Part shown: one piece after another, positions 1-9,018 of the stretch | How the letters are laid out: the number at the start of each line of letters is the position of its first letter | Position numbering within the stretch: position 1 is the first letter of the stretch | NCBI GenBank assembly: GCA_049999765.1 | Contig: JBNGIQ010008245.1 | Location: 1-32,221, forward strand | Source of the DNA: Phaeoceros laevis | Lineage: Eukaryota; Anthocerotophyta; Anthocerotopsida; Notothyladales | Reading direction: 5' to 3' | DNA length: 32,221 nucleotides | The notes under the pieces: generated by a model | Seen by the model: only the letters and a program-made list of their open reading frames with translations | The model's database searches: none | What the model was told of the DNA's origin: nothing | Made by a program: the position numbers and the translations under genes

Positions 1-704
1 CAGGTGTATGCTGTGCCAGAGGCCTTGGTGAACATGCTGTCAAACATGAATCGCAACTCCATGTCCAGCACATCTACAAGTCGTTCCCTTGATGGAGGCT
101 GTCCAGCACCTTCCGATCCATTGCCAGAAGCTTGCACATGTTGCCCTGCTAAAGATTCTCCCCACAGCTCCCGGAAGAAGCGTCTGATCTTGTTGTTCCT
201 CCATTCGTGCATATGAAGACCTGTCAGACGTCTGCTCGTGAGAGTAACATGATACTGCTTGAGGAAGACCAGAAATTTTTTTCGGAAGCTTGCAAAGAGT
301 GATCGGCGAGGTGGAGTCCTTCCTCATTTTCCTTCCTCATTTTCCTTCCTCATTTTAAGCTTTATACAAGCACAAATGCTCTGCGATCGACGCATGAACA
401 TTGTCCTCCCATTCATTATAGCATTGTCCTCTACCTCCGAAACTTTGTTACGGCCTGTTGGGATAGAGCAGTACAACCCTCGAAGATAATAGCTGTGCAC
501 ATTTTTGAGAACTGCTCTTGCACCAGCTCTTCTTTGATGTCATACTGGGTGAAAGTGGAGGAGGCTTTTCCGTGCTGGCAATTGATACCCGAGGTGTCTG
601 CACTGCTGTAGCTGCCTCAGACCTTACACGAAACGGGAGACCATGCAAGCGAGCAAGCTCAGCGCACAAGCTCAGGGCACAGTCGCACAGCCCTTGAACC
701 GTCA
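1..704 (-). CDS. Unidentified protein, 3' part of a split gene cut by the window edge
   Basis: Three minus-strand exons fit together: 628-704, 435-544 and 1-288. The donors follow positions 628 and 435 and the acceptors precede 544 and 288. Phases agree at both joins (0, then 2). The joined frame stays open and reads like a folded soluble protein. It has an acidic stretch (YDIKEELVQEQFSKM), a basic patch (RNNKIRRFFRELWGE) and a helical end (LDMELRFMFDSMFTKASG). A Gly/Ser/Gln-rich linker separates the last two. The reading frame continues off the left edge, so the C-terminus is missing. Upstream exons beyond 704 were not found. I do not recognise the family. The agreement of splice phase across two introns makes chance unlikely. 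The intron at 289-434 holds a 13-base triple repeat. Confidence 0.55.
318..356. repeat. Three tandem 13-base units
   Basis: The unit CCTTCCTCATTTT occurs three times without a mismatch at 318-330, 331-343 and 344-356. It lies inside the intron of the minus-strand gene at the left edge, so it reads as purine-rich on the transcribed strand. Confidence 0.9.
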
Positions 705-1210
705 CTAGAATTTGCGTGGTTGTTGGCCAATACCTCCATTATTGTGGGTCACCCCCTCCGTCATGGACAAGGGGAGCAACATTTAGACGCTCACCCACTC
801 TTGCCTCTCAACCCTAAAACGGGAAGGAAGGTGCACCCTTGTTTTTGAGCGTGTTGAACCACAATTCGTACCACCTCCAGAAAGTCTTAGTTGCACGTTC
901 GAAGATGGAAGGAGAGGTAGTGGAAATCTCTGAGAACATTGAAGATCCTCGCGAGTTCTTGATGCAATTGTTTTTTAGCGACGATCCTGTGGATCTGATC
1001 GTCATTCAAACGGATGTATACAATAGACTGCATTTTCATCAGGAGGCGGAAAGACTACCCCTCCACATTGTCAGCGCTGATGCGCCAGGCAGCCGCCCAG
1101 GAGGTCGGCACTGGTGGATAGTTATCGGCAAGAATAGAGCAGAAGTGTATGCTAAACACAGGGAGACTGTTTTGCTTGGACGGACGCGCGTACGAATGTG
1201 GTGAGAACTA

Positions 1211-1246
1211 GGAGAAGATTTAATCGAAGGAGAAGATTTAATCGAA
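1211..1246. repeat. Two tandem 18-base units
   Basis: The unit GGAGAAGATTTAATCGAA is present twice, back to back and identical, followed by the first two bases of a third. It is one of three small tandem duplications within 310 bases. Confidence 0.9.
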
Positions 1247-1283
1247 GGCATCCGATACGTGAAGGTCCACAGAAGTTCGTCGA

Positions 1284-1317
1284 GACAATTTGCTCAACAA
1301 GACAATTTGCTCAACAA
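1284..1317. repeat. Two tandem 17-base units
   Basis: The unit GACAATTTGCTCAACAA is repeated exactly at 1284-1300 and 1301-1317. The unit length is not a multiple of three, so a coding role across it is unlikely. Confidence 0.9.
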
Positions 1318-1402
1318 GCTAGATTTGGGAGAAGTTTGCTACCTAGAATAGGCCGTCAAGCAACAATCAGCACACTTCATCCCTTTTTGGGTTACGTACC
1401 AT

Positions 1403-1516
1403 ATATCTCCCACAATTAAGAGAGCTCATAGTTTCACTGGGCCACTTTGGGGCACTGAAATATCTCCCACAATTAAGAGAGCTCATAGTTTCACTGGGCC
1501 ACTTTGGGGCACTGAA
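1403..1516. repeat. Two tandem 57-base units
   Basis: Positions 1403-1459 and 1460-1516 are identical by eye, and the first three bases of a third unit follow. Identity over 57 bases indicates a recent duplication. Confidence 0.92.
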
Positions 1517-2570
1517 ATAGGCTAGTGTTTTGAAGTGCACATTGGCACACCAGGCTTGTTACCACCTTCGCCGGATACGACCAATCACCTGCGCCTCCAG
1601 TCGTGATGTCCAGATGGCAACATCAGACTCACCTTTCTGCTGTACCGCCAAAGTAGGCTACAAGAAAGCGATCAGGGGCAAACTCTACCATGTTGGATGC
1701 ATGGCAACTACCAAAAGGAGCACCCCCGACTTCGAACAAAAACTCTTCCTGCAAAATAACGTCGCGGCAGGTAGAGACCCTTAGGTGGCCACTGGTATAA
1801 GCGTGATCCTTCGTGATACGTTTTGTTCTGAAGAGTGAAGACAAGGATTGACGCCTTGACCTAGGGTTTAGCGAGGGTATAAGCGTCTCCCATGGTTGCG
1901 ACCAGGAAGACTGCTAGGAGATGGCTTCGACTTCGCGCTGTTGCCGTGTATCGGCTGCGGTTGCGCGCATTCTGGTTTTATTGCGGATGGTGGACAGAGC
2001 CAAGGGTGGAATCGCAAGTTCTCGTCGCAATAGGGCAATGGCCCTGGCCCCTCTGCCCCCTTATGTGGAACTGGTCTAGATGTAATGGCTGGAGCAACAT
2101 TCGGACCAACCTCCGACACAACTAGGAGCGAAGAATACGAAAACATTGTTGTATGAGATTGAGGAGGAGGGGAGAAACGGACCGAATGGAAAAAATTCCA
2201 AGCGTGGAGTCGTTGCCTTGGAGAACCTGAACAATTGCGGCGCACGAGGGCGTATGTTCAGAAATCTCAGTAGGTTGTTGTGTTGTCTCTGGCGCTACAG
2301 ATCAAATTTCTCCATCCCTCTGGACACGACAAACCAAGTGTGCCGCCTCTTCGTATCTATGGACAGGTCTCGTTTAGGGGCAGCACAATTATCTCATCCC
2401 ACGTCAAGATACTTGATACTTCACACATCAGCTCGAACTAGCCATGTTGGGGTGCTTCTACCAGCAGGTACGGAAACCTGCTGTTTTTTGTCAATGGCAT
2501 GTTTCTCAGCGTTGTCTGCCCCCAGTTGTGCTGTCATTGGCATCCCAGGAGGCCGCAGTCATGATCTAAT

Positions 2571-4040
2571 ATGGAAATCATTGCGGGTGCAGAGGTCTGG
2601 ACACTTCGTAAGAACGGGTGTAACTCCATCTTTTCTGTTTCGAACATGTCTCCGTCCTCGAGAGGAGTTCTAAGGGGTGATCGATCAACTACGGAATTTG
2701 GGCTTTCCATGTGCCACAGGAGAGCGTTCGTTGGAACTAGTACGGGTCAAACTATTGGGATGCAGTCTTGCAGAGATACTGTGATTCAGGAGCTGAAGGA
2801 CATCCAAACAGGGGTCCTCCGCGAAGCTGGACTAGCTGTTGAAGCCGAGATGCTTGCGTTGAAATTGGAAAAGACTAGTCCTCCTGATGTGGCGATTTAT
2901 AGTATGCTGATTCACGGGCTTTGTAAAGCTCAGAAGATTGATGATGCCTGTAAGTTCTTTGAGCAAATGAAGGAGAAAGGATGCAGACCCAACGTGGTTA
3001 CATATACTGCCCTTATTGGAGGGCTTGGGAAAGCTAGGCGATTGGCAGACGCTGTTCTATACTATGAGGAAATGCAAGACCAAGGATGTACGCCAAATGT
3101 TGTCACATACAGTACCCTGATAGATGGGATGGGGCGTGCTGGAGAAGTTGAAAAGGCTTGCAAACTGTTCGGGGAAATGAAGAGCAGGGGTTGCTGTCCT
3201 AATGTCTACACTTATACGTCTCTCATCCGTGTCCTCTTTAAAGCAGGAAGAGTGGATTTGGCTTGGGAAGCGTTCAATGACATGAAATGCAGAAACCAAG
3301 TTCCAAATGTTTTCACATACAATGTTGTAATTGATGGCCTTCTGAAAGTTAAGAGGTTCCAGGACGCCCTACATGTCTGCCAAGAAATGTGCAGAACAGA
3401 TTCGAGACCGGATCAGGTCACCTACAATACATTAATTTCCGGGCTTGGCAAGGCAGGCCATCTGTACGAAGCTCAAGAGTTGTTTCATCAGATGAAGGAA
3501 AAGGGTCCCTCTCCGAATGCAATAACTTACGCTGCAATGATTGACATGTTGGGTAAAGCAGAACATGTAAATGAAGCTGTCAACTTCTTTGTGGAAATGA
3601 AAATTAAGGGCTTCATGCCTGACGTTGTCTGCTACAGCAGTCTCATTGATATGTTCGGCAAGGCTGGGCAGCTACTGGAGGCAAAGAGATGTTTTGAGGA
3701 AATGAGGAAGCAAGGTTGCAAACCGAATGTAGTAGTTTATAATTGTATTCTTGATGCCCTTGGAAAGGCAGGGTACGTGGACGAGGTGGCCCTTACGTTC
3801 AAAGAGATGCAGCAGGAGGGTTTTGTGCCCGATGTCTTCAGCTTCAACGTTGTCATTGATGCTTACTGTAATGCAGGTGACCTCAAAGAGGCTCAAAAAA
3901 TTTTTGAGGAAATGAAGGAAAAAGGTTGCTATCCGGATCTGATCACTTACAGTACTCTGATAAAAGGGTTAGCAGAAGTTGGGAGGATGGCTGAAGCTGC
4001 AAGGCTTTTTGAGGAAATGGAGGCAACTTATCATGCTTAG
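2571..4040 (+). CDS. P-type pentatricopeptide repeat protein, 3' truncated by a kinase fragment
   Basis: This intronless frame of 489 codons encodes a P-class PPR protein, a family that binds organelle RNA in a sequence-specific way. Residues 107-456 form ten motifs, each exactly 35 residues long. An eleventh begins at 457 and keeps its pattern for about 27 residues (to LFEEM), then turns into six unrelated residues and a TAG. The first 106 residues lack repeats and may hold an organelle-targeting region. The first in-frame ATG after an upstream stop is at 2571, and a second at 2646 is also possible. Residues 5 and 35 of motifs 1-10 read SN, TN, SN, TN, ND, NN, AD, SN, ND, ND. The stop lies where similarity to the receptor kinase at 10050 begins, so the natural C-terminus seems lost. 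The protein may still be functional. Confidence 0.9.
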   Translation: MEIIAGAEVWTLRKNGCNSIFSVSNMSPSSRGVLRGDRSTTEFGLSMCHRRAFVGTSTGQTIGMQSCRDTVIQELKDIQTGVLREAGLAVEAEMLALKLEKTSPPDVAIYSMLIHGLCKAQKIDDACKFFEQMKEKGCRPNVVTYTALIGGLGKARRLADAVLYYEEMQDQGCTPNVVTYSTLIDGMGRAGEVEKACKLFGEMKSRGCCPNVYTYTSLIRVLFKAGRVDLAWEAFNDMKCRNQVPNVFTYNVVIDGLLKVKRFQDALHVCQEMCRTDSRPDQVTYNTLISGLGKAGHLYEAQELFHQMKEKGPSPNAITYAAMIDMLGKAEHVNEAVNFFVEMKIKGFMPDVVCYSSLIDMFGKAGQLLEAKRCFEEMRKQGCKPNVVVYNCILDALGKAGYVDEVALTFKEMQQEGFVPDVFSFNVVIDAYCNAGDLKEAQKIFEEMKEKGCYPDLITYSTLIKGLAEVGRMAEAARLFEEMEATYHA

Positions 4041-5190
4041 TGTGCCCTGATCGGACAGACGTCACAACTACTATGGCTGGGACTTTTGGTTATTTGGCTC
4101 CTGGTATCCATTCAACACCTCCATCTGCTCATCATCACATGATGTCGAAGAGTCTAGCTTAGATCGTGCAAATCAGTACGTTTGGAAGAATCACCTGTCG
4201 TTGTGGATATGCAGAGTACATCGAAACAGGAAAGCAAAAGGGGCGATGTCTTCAGCTATGGCGTAGCACTTGTGGAGCTTATTACTGGAAGGAGACCGAC
4301 AGTCGAAATCTTTGTTGACAGTGGCCTAAGCTTAGTGCAATGGGTATGGCCTTGCATTTTTACATCCTTAGGTGTCGCATCAAAGAAGAGTGTCTGTTCA
4401 TGACGAGGTCATTTCATGTGTTATTTCAGAAGAATGTCTATGTCATGACTTGGTCATTTCATAAGTTTCTCTGGGCTCTTTGCAGGTGCGGCTGTCGCAT
4501 GAGACTGAACACGTAGCAGACTGTTGCTATTATGAACTTGTGGACTCAGCTTCAGAGGAGCAGTTCGCAGAAGCTGTCAACATCGCTTGTCAGTAATCTA
4601 GTCCGAGTCTAGTGCTTGAGACCAAGCATGCTGCAGGTATTGAATCTCTTGGAAAGGTTACAAGCTAAGTATGATGACAATTACCCCTACCCTGAATCTG
4701 AGAGAAGGCAGCTAGATCAGAAAATCCTGGTCTTTGGGAATTAGCTAATGAACTGATCAACGGTGGGGCTGGCCGGGAAGGACATGTCCCCACCAAGTCC
4801 CGTGACAATATTGTACTGCCCTAGGATAGCCAGGTTGACCAATCTAGGCGCTTAAATTTTGGGCGTTGTACACCATAGTAGTCTAGCTCTTCTGGTGTTC
4901 AAGCGGCATGGCAAACAGATAACTCAGAAATGATGAGGAAGTCTCAATAAGTGAGACTGGACAGGTTACTTCTAGTCTGAGCTGGATAGGAGCAGTTAGC
5001 ATAAGCTCGCTACATTCAAATCTTAAGGTGAGAACTTGAGACCGGCATGCTTTGAGTTCTAGAACTCTTGGAAAACCAGGTATGACGACAGCCACGTTAC
5101 CCTGAAAGAGGCTGTCTTCCAAATCTGGGTCTTGGGAGATTAGTCAATGAAGTGGGCAGGACAGGACAGAATCCACGCCTCACGATGGAA
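4031..5190 (+). pseudogene. Displaced broken copy of the receptor-kinase 3' end
   Basis: From about 4031 the sequence matches 10050-11210 of the same window, including exon, intron, stop-codon and 3' flank. It starts just before the AGTFGYLAP stretch of the activation segment, so ATP-binding and catalytic loops are absent. Against the intact copy it lacks about five bases near 4220-4240 (the [10 protein letters not shown] region), which shifts the frame. It also has a TAA in place of the Cys codon after the Ala-Cys-Gln triplet (near 4594). Both intron borders are still visible. The fragment abuts the truncated PPR gene and probably supplies its stop codon. It cannot encode a kinase. Confidence 0.85.
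4950..5160 (+). pseudogene. Decayed second copy of the kinase last exon
   Basis: This stretch resembles the kinase last exon at 4530-4755. It keeps in order a GGAGCAGTT element, a TTGAGACC-GCATGCT element, ACTCTTGGAAA, CCCTGAA-GAG and TCTTGGGAGATTAG. It has many indels and no open frame. An equivalent relic lies behind the intact kinase at about 10998-11165, so this duplication came before the one that made the displaced copy. Confidence 0.65.
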
Positions 5191-6254
5191 CGGGTGGGAA
5201 GTTTGCGTGGTATGGGGTCCTTAACACCTTTCCAGTTCTCGGTCCAGTGTAGAGCTTCGTGCTTCAGAAAGCTAACAGGGGGCGGTTCGTACAACAAGCC
5301 TTCAAGCCACAAGAAAAGATGGCACCAATGGCGGAGGTAGTGAACACAAGCTGCCAAGTCTAGGAAAATATCAACCTTGATATATTCTTAAACAGAAAGA
5401 GATTACGAAGCCCTCCCAATATTACAGCATGACCGAACCGGAGGATAGAGGTGCAACCCGGGTGCTGCGCAAACTGGTGCATCAGCGATGCTGAGCGTTC
5501 TTCTTTATTTCCATCTTCTGCTCCACGTCCATCCAATTGTGTGGATTATCTCCTGACTGCACTATAGAACGATCTGGCTTGCTGGGAGTCTTGATCCATC
5601 CCGGAACACCCTAACACCGCGCTGTGCTCGATTCGAAGGGCCACAGAAATGGAGCAATCAAGCCGGTGGACAGAGAGACGAATCCATGCTGTGGACATTG
5701 CAAAACGATGTAGTGCTCTCCAGCAGGGCGCTGAAGTAGACTAGGTTCATCGTCCATTCCTCTTCGGCTCCATGATCACGGAGGCAGGGAGAGCAGGAAA
5801 GGCATGCTCCTGTGTGGGTGGTTTCGAGTTCTCGTCACCAAACCGAGTTCAGTGCAGACGTGGCCCACAGTCCACCACACGAAGGGGCCAGATGGCGGCA
5901 AAGTAACCTCGGCCGCACTCTTCGTGCCGGAAATATCACCGCAAATGTTGACTACAAAAGGTCCTCAACTCAACTACCACCTTTCAAGTGCCAGTCCCCG
6001 AATTGCCGGGTTACTCCCGGCAGGTGAGAGCAGGCCATGGATCCCGCACTTCCTGTGTGAGTTGATCACCAGAGCGGAACATATGAATGAGTAGCTTTTT
6101 AGAGACATCCTCTCCACAATTTTGCCTCTCGCAGTCCACATTCAACTTCGAATCTTCCGTGGCCATTCAATCACGTTGGCTGCTCTGACCATGCATTGCA
6201 GCAGCATTACTCTCAAATTGTTGGTGACCTGAAGTGGACGTAGGTGTAGACGTG
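5191..6254. other. Intergenic DNA without a recognisable gene
   Basis: No frame here has a recognisable motif or splice structure. A short perfect hairpin (stem TGCCGGG/CCCGGCA, five-base loop) lies at 6004-6022. The final part should hold the promoter and leader of PGM48, but no clear TATA element was identified. Confidence 0.5.
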
Positions 6255-8110
6255 ATGGCCATGCGGGTGCAGCCGCTATTGGCCTCATGCTCGGGGGAGC
6301 CCCGCTCTATAAGCATTGGCGGTCGAGGCTTGGATTTCCCGTGGGTGCGCACTGTTCCCAAGGTACGTGGCATAGCAGTCCTCTCTTGCTCCATGCACAC
6401 TCGTCATGGTGCCATCTTTCTCAGGTTGATAGGCGCTATCTACAGCAATTGACCCTGTTCTGTAGGGGCTGTCAAACAGGTATTGGTGAGAAGAAGAGGG
6501 CAAACGCAGAGCATAAGTGCAGCACTGTCGTTCCCAAACTTGCAAGCAGATGACTTCAGGCATCCCCTGGACAGACAGGTGGGAACCATTCCTCTGTTTG
6601 CAGATTCCTTGCACTTTCAGCTACTGCTAATGCGTTCTGTTTTTACACAGAATACAGCTCTTCTTCGTGCCATCCCTGGAGTGAAAGATATTGGCAGGCT
6701 GTTGCTAGGTACTTTTAGATGGTATTGGCTCTCCTTGGTTGATGAATTAGACCTGTTATACAAGATCCTTTCAGAATTGTTCTGAAGGTGTGCCTTATCC
6801 CGTATCTGTTGCTGTTCCAAATGAAGGTCCAGTAGCTGAGCAGATCATGCTCCTAGAGAACATTGGCAAGTCCGTGCTGGTTAGCGAAGATCAGGTACTC
6901 GTGCTGTCAGGGCGTCACATTTCATGAGTTGGCTGGGCCACAGTGCTCACCCTTGTGTTGGTATTCGAGCAGCTGTCGGAGTTGCATCAGCTGATGACAG
7001 AGGCTGCTAGCATACTTAACATTGAAGCTCCAGAACTGTATGTGCGCCAAAATCCAAGTCCTAATGCTTACACATTGGCAATATCCGGGCGCAAGCCTTT
7101 TGTGGTAGTCCATACTAGCCTTGTGGAGCTTCTCAACAAGAAAGAGCTGCAGGTATTTGTTTCGCAGATCTCTTGATGCTCGTGGCAGTCATTGGATGTG
7201 AGACTGCAAACTTCATTTGGTACCTGCATTAATCTACTCTGTCTGAGACAGCGTTGATAATGGAACGCACTACCTGCGTGTTGTATTAAGTGGTGTTGTC
7301 CAGTGCTGCAGGCAGTACTTGCACACGAACTCGGGCACCTGAAGTGCGATCATGGCATCTGGCTTACTTTTGCCAATATTATTGCTATGGGTGCTTATAC
7401 ATTGCCTGGTATGTAGTCTTGACTCGTTTGTTCTTGCTGTGACTCCCCTGATGCCTTTGGTGCGTCCTGGGGAACTTCATTCCCTGGTTTGCGCTAGCTG
7501 TATCTGATGGCCTAGTCGAGTACATGCAGGGCTAGGGGGTGTCATCGCACGTAATCTGGAAGAGCAAATTATGAGATGGTTGCGGGCAGCAGAACTAACC
7601 TGTGATCGGGCAGCCCTTCTGGTTGCCCAAGATCCCAAGGTAGGAAGATCGGTGTGTTTTCATTTCGAGTCTTTGTGCTCGGAAGACTACTTTTCGTTGC
7701 TCAATCCAATTGTGCACAGGTTGTTGTGTCAGTGCTCATGAAGCTGGCTGGAGGAAGCCCGTCTCTCGCAGACCAGCTAAATGTAGATGCCTTCTTAAGA
7801 CAAGCACGCTCATACGACGAAGCCTCAAATAGCCTCTTAGGATGGTACCTAAGGTGAGATATCTGCCCCGTTCATCTGAGTAACAGACTCTCAAAGACCT
7901 TGGATGCTATACTTACAATTACCGTAAACCCTGGAAATCAGGAACGCACAGACAGATCAGCTCTCGCATCCGTTGCCCGTCCTGAGAGCAAGAGAAATTG
8001 ACCAGTGGTCTCAGGGCCCTGATTATAAGGCCCTTTTAGCGAAGGCCTCAAGGGCTGCCTCCAAGGGCTCGACTGCAGCCCCAGTACAAGCCGCAGCGAC
8101 AAGCAGATAA
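6255..8110 (+). CDS. PGM48: Plastoglobular M48 zinc metallopeptidase PGM48
   Basis: Ten exons: 6255-6362, 6425-6479, 6547-6578, 6651-6708, 6827-6894, 6973-7152, 7312-7408, 7530-7639, 7720-7853, 7942-8110. All phases agree and give 336 residues, close to the roughly 340 usual for plant PGM48. It matches the M48 peptidase of chloroplast plastoglobules, which acts in plastid protein turnover and senescence. Visible landmarks are ADDFRHPLDRQ near the mature N-terminus, EQIMLLENIG, ELYVRQNPSPNAYTLAISG and the zinc motif HELGH in AVLAHELGHLKCDHG. The third zinc ligand should be the Glu of AAELTCDRAALL, and NAQTDQLSHPLPVLRAREID follows near the end. The first 36-54 residues serve as a plastid transit peptide. 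Exons 1-2 and the acceptor of exon 3 (6547 or 6550) are the least certain. The rest is firm. Confidence 0.92.
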
Positions 8111-9018
8111 TAGTCTTGACTCTATAGACACTCATCATTGTTCCCGGCAATTCTGTCCCATAGTCGATCAGACTCTATCGCATATATATAGGTACCTGTC
8201 TAATACCTGCCACTGTAAAATTGTGTAACTGCAGACAATGCTTCAATCTTTTTGTTGAAACGGCATCACAGGGCTGTCTGAACTGAACTCTGAAGCACGC
8301 TTTCTGGGAACATGAAGCAAACGGCAAAGAAACGCGTTTCATTCCAAGTTAAACACTTTGTTCTATCCCATACAGCAGTTTGGTGACTTTCGTATGTCGT
8401 CTCAACCTGCAGCCACAACCTGCAGCCCTATCAGTCTAGTAGTTTAAATTTGGTGAGGGAGCTGGAGACGCCTCTAGGCGCCTGATTGTGTCCATCTAGT
8501 CTAGTCTATATTCAGCAACTTGAGCTTTACTTTCCACCATACCGACGATACGTGGAGTACAGTTTCATTGGTAAGGTTGGAGTGGCAGCAATGATAAGAC
8601 CGTCCGGTATGGCGCCACGTCCTGTATCCGTCCGGTATGACGCCGCGCTACCCCATTCACGATACATAAACCTCCCTCTCTCCTTCTGCGAATAGCCAGA
8701 TTCAGGCTTTAGGAAACATGCACATTTTTGGGCCGGTCTTCCATGCCTGTGCTTGCGGCACTTAGCTGCTTTCGGGACTTGGCTGGCTGTCTGCCTTTCG
8801 TTTGAGGGGCCACTGCGAGACTGCTTCTGCTCCGTGGCGATCGTCCAGCTTGAGAGAGAGTCTGGAGGGTGAATATTACCGCCTTGCATGTTGTGCTCGG
8901 CCCAGCTTGCGAGGAAGCATGGGAGCTCAAGCTTAGAAGCCCCCCGGAAATGCTCCTCAACGGAGCCAGCGACGCCAGTATGGTCTTCTGGAGCTTTAAC
9001 CCCGCCCGAGGAAGATGA
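8111..9018. other. Intergenic or 5' region of the receptor kinase; no ectodomain found
   Basis: I looked here for a signal peptide and leucine-rich repeats that would precede a FEI-type kinase and saw none in any forward frame. Two near-identical 16-base units lie at 8601-8616 and 8630-8645 (one mismatch). The long minus-strand frame crossing 8527-9438 is a shadow of the kinase gene. Confidence 0.5.

Larger units (their letters stand above)
705..2570. other. No supported gene; repeat-bearing intergenic DNA
   Basis: Apart from the tandem repeats at 1211-1516, nothing here gives a convincing gene. A 121-codon plus-strand frame (839-1204) has no recognisable motif, and the minus strand is also partly open there. 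A frame starting at 1921 opens with a transit-peptide-like stretch rich in Ala, Ser and Arg but stops after about 50 codons. It could be a 5' exon of the PPR gene downstream, but no consistent splice path was found. Confidence 0.5.

Noticed and set aside
839-1204. Plus-strand frame of 121 codons
   Set aside because: No motif, no clear splice partner, and it runs to the border of tandem repeats. It could not be supported as a gene.
1211-1516. CRISPR-like or satellite array
   Set aside because: The repeats are direct, adjacent, in only two copies each and of differing unit size, with no spacers. This is a plant nuclear region.
2146-2673. Frame of 175 codons upstream of the first PPR gene
   Set aside because: It overlaps the PPR start in another frame and has no recognisable content.
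4182-4403. Short kinase-like frame ([16 protein letters not shown]) as a functional small kinase
   Set aside because: It lacks the ATP site, catalytic loop and DFG, and is flanked by a frameshift and a stop. It is part of the displaced pseudogene.
6004-6022. Perfect hairpin as a bacterial-type terminator or microRNA
   Set aside because: The stem is only seven base pairs, without a T-tract or the length needed for a microRNA precursor.
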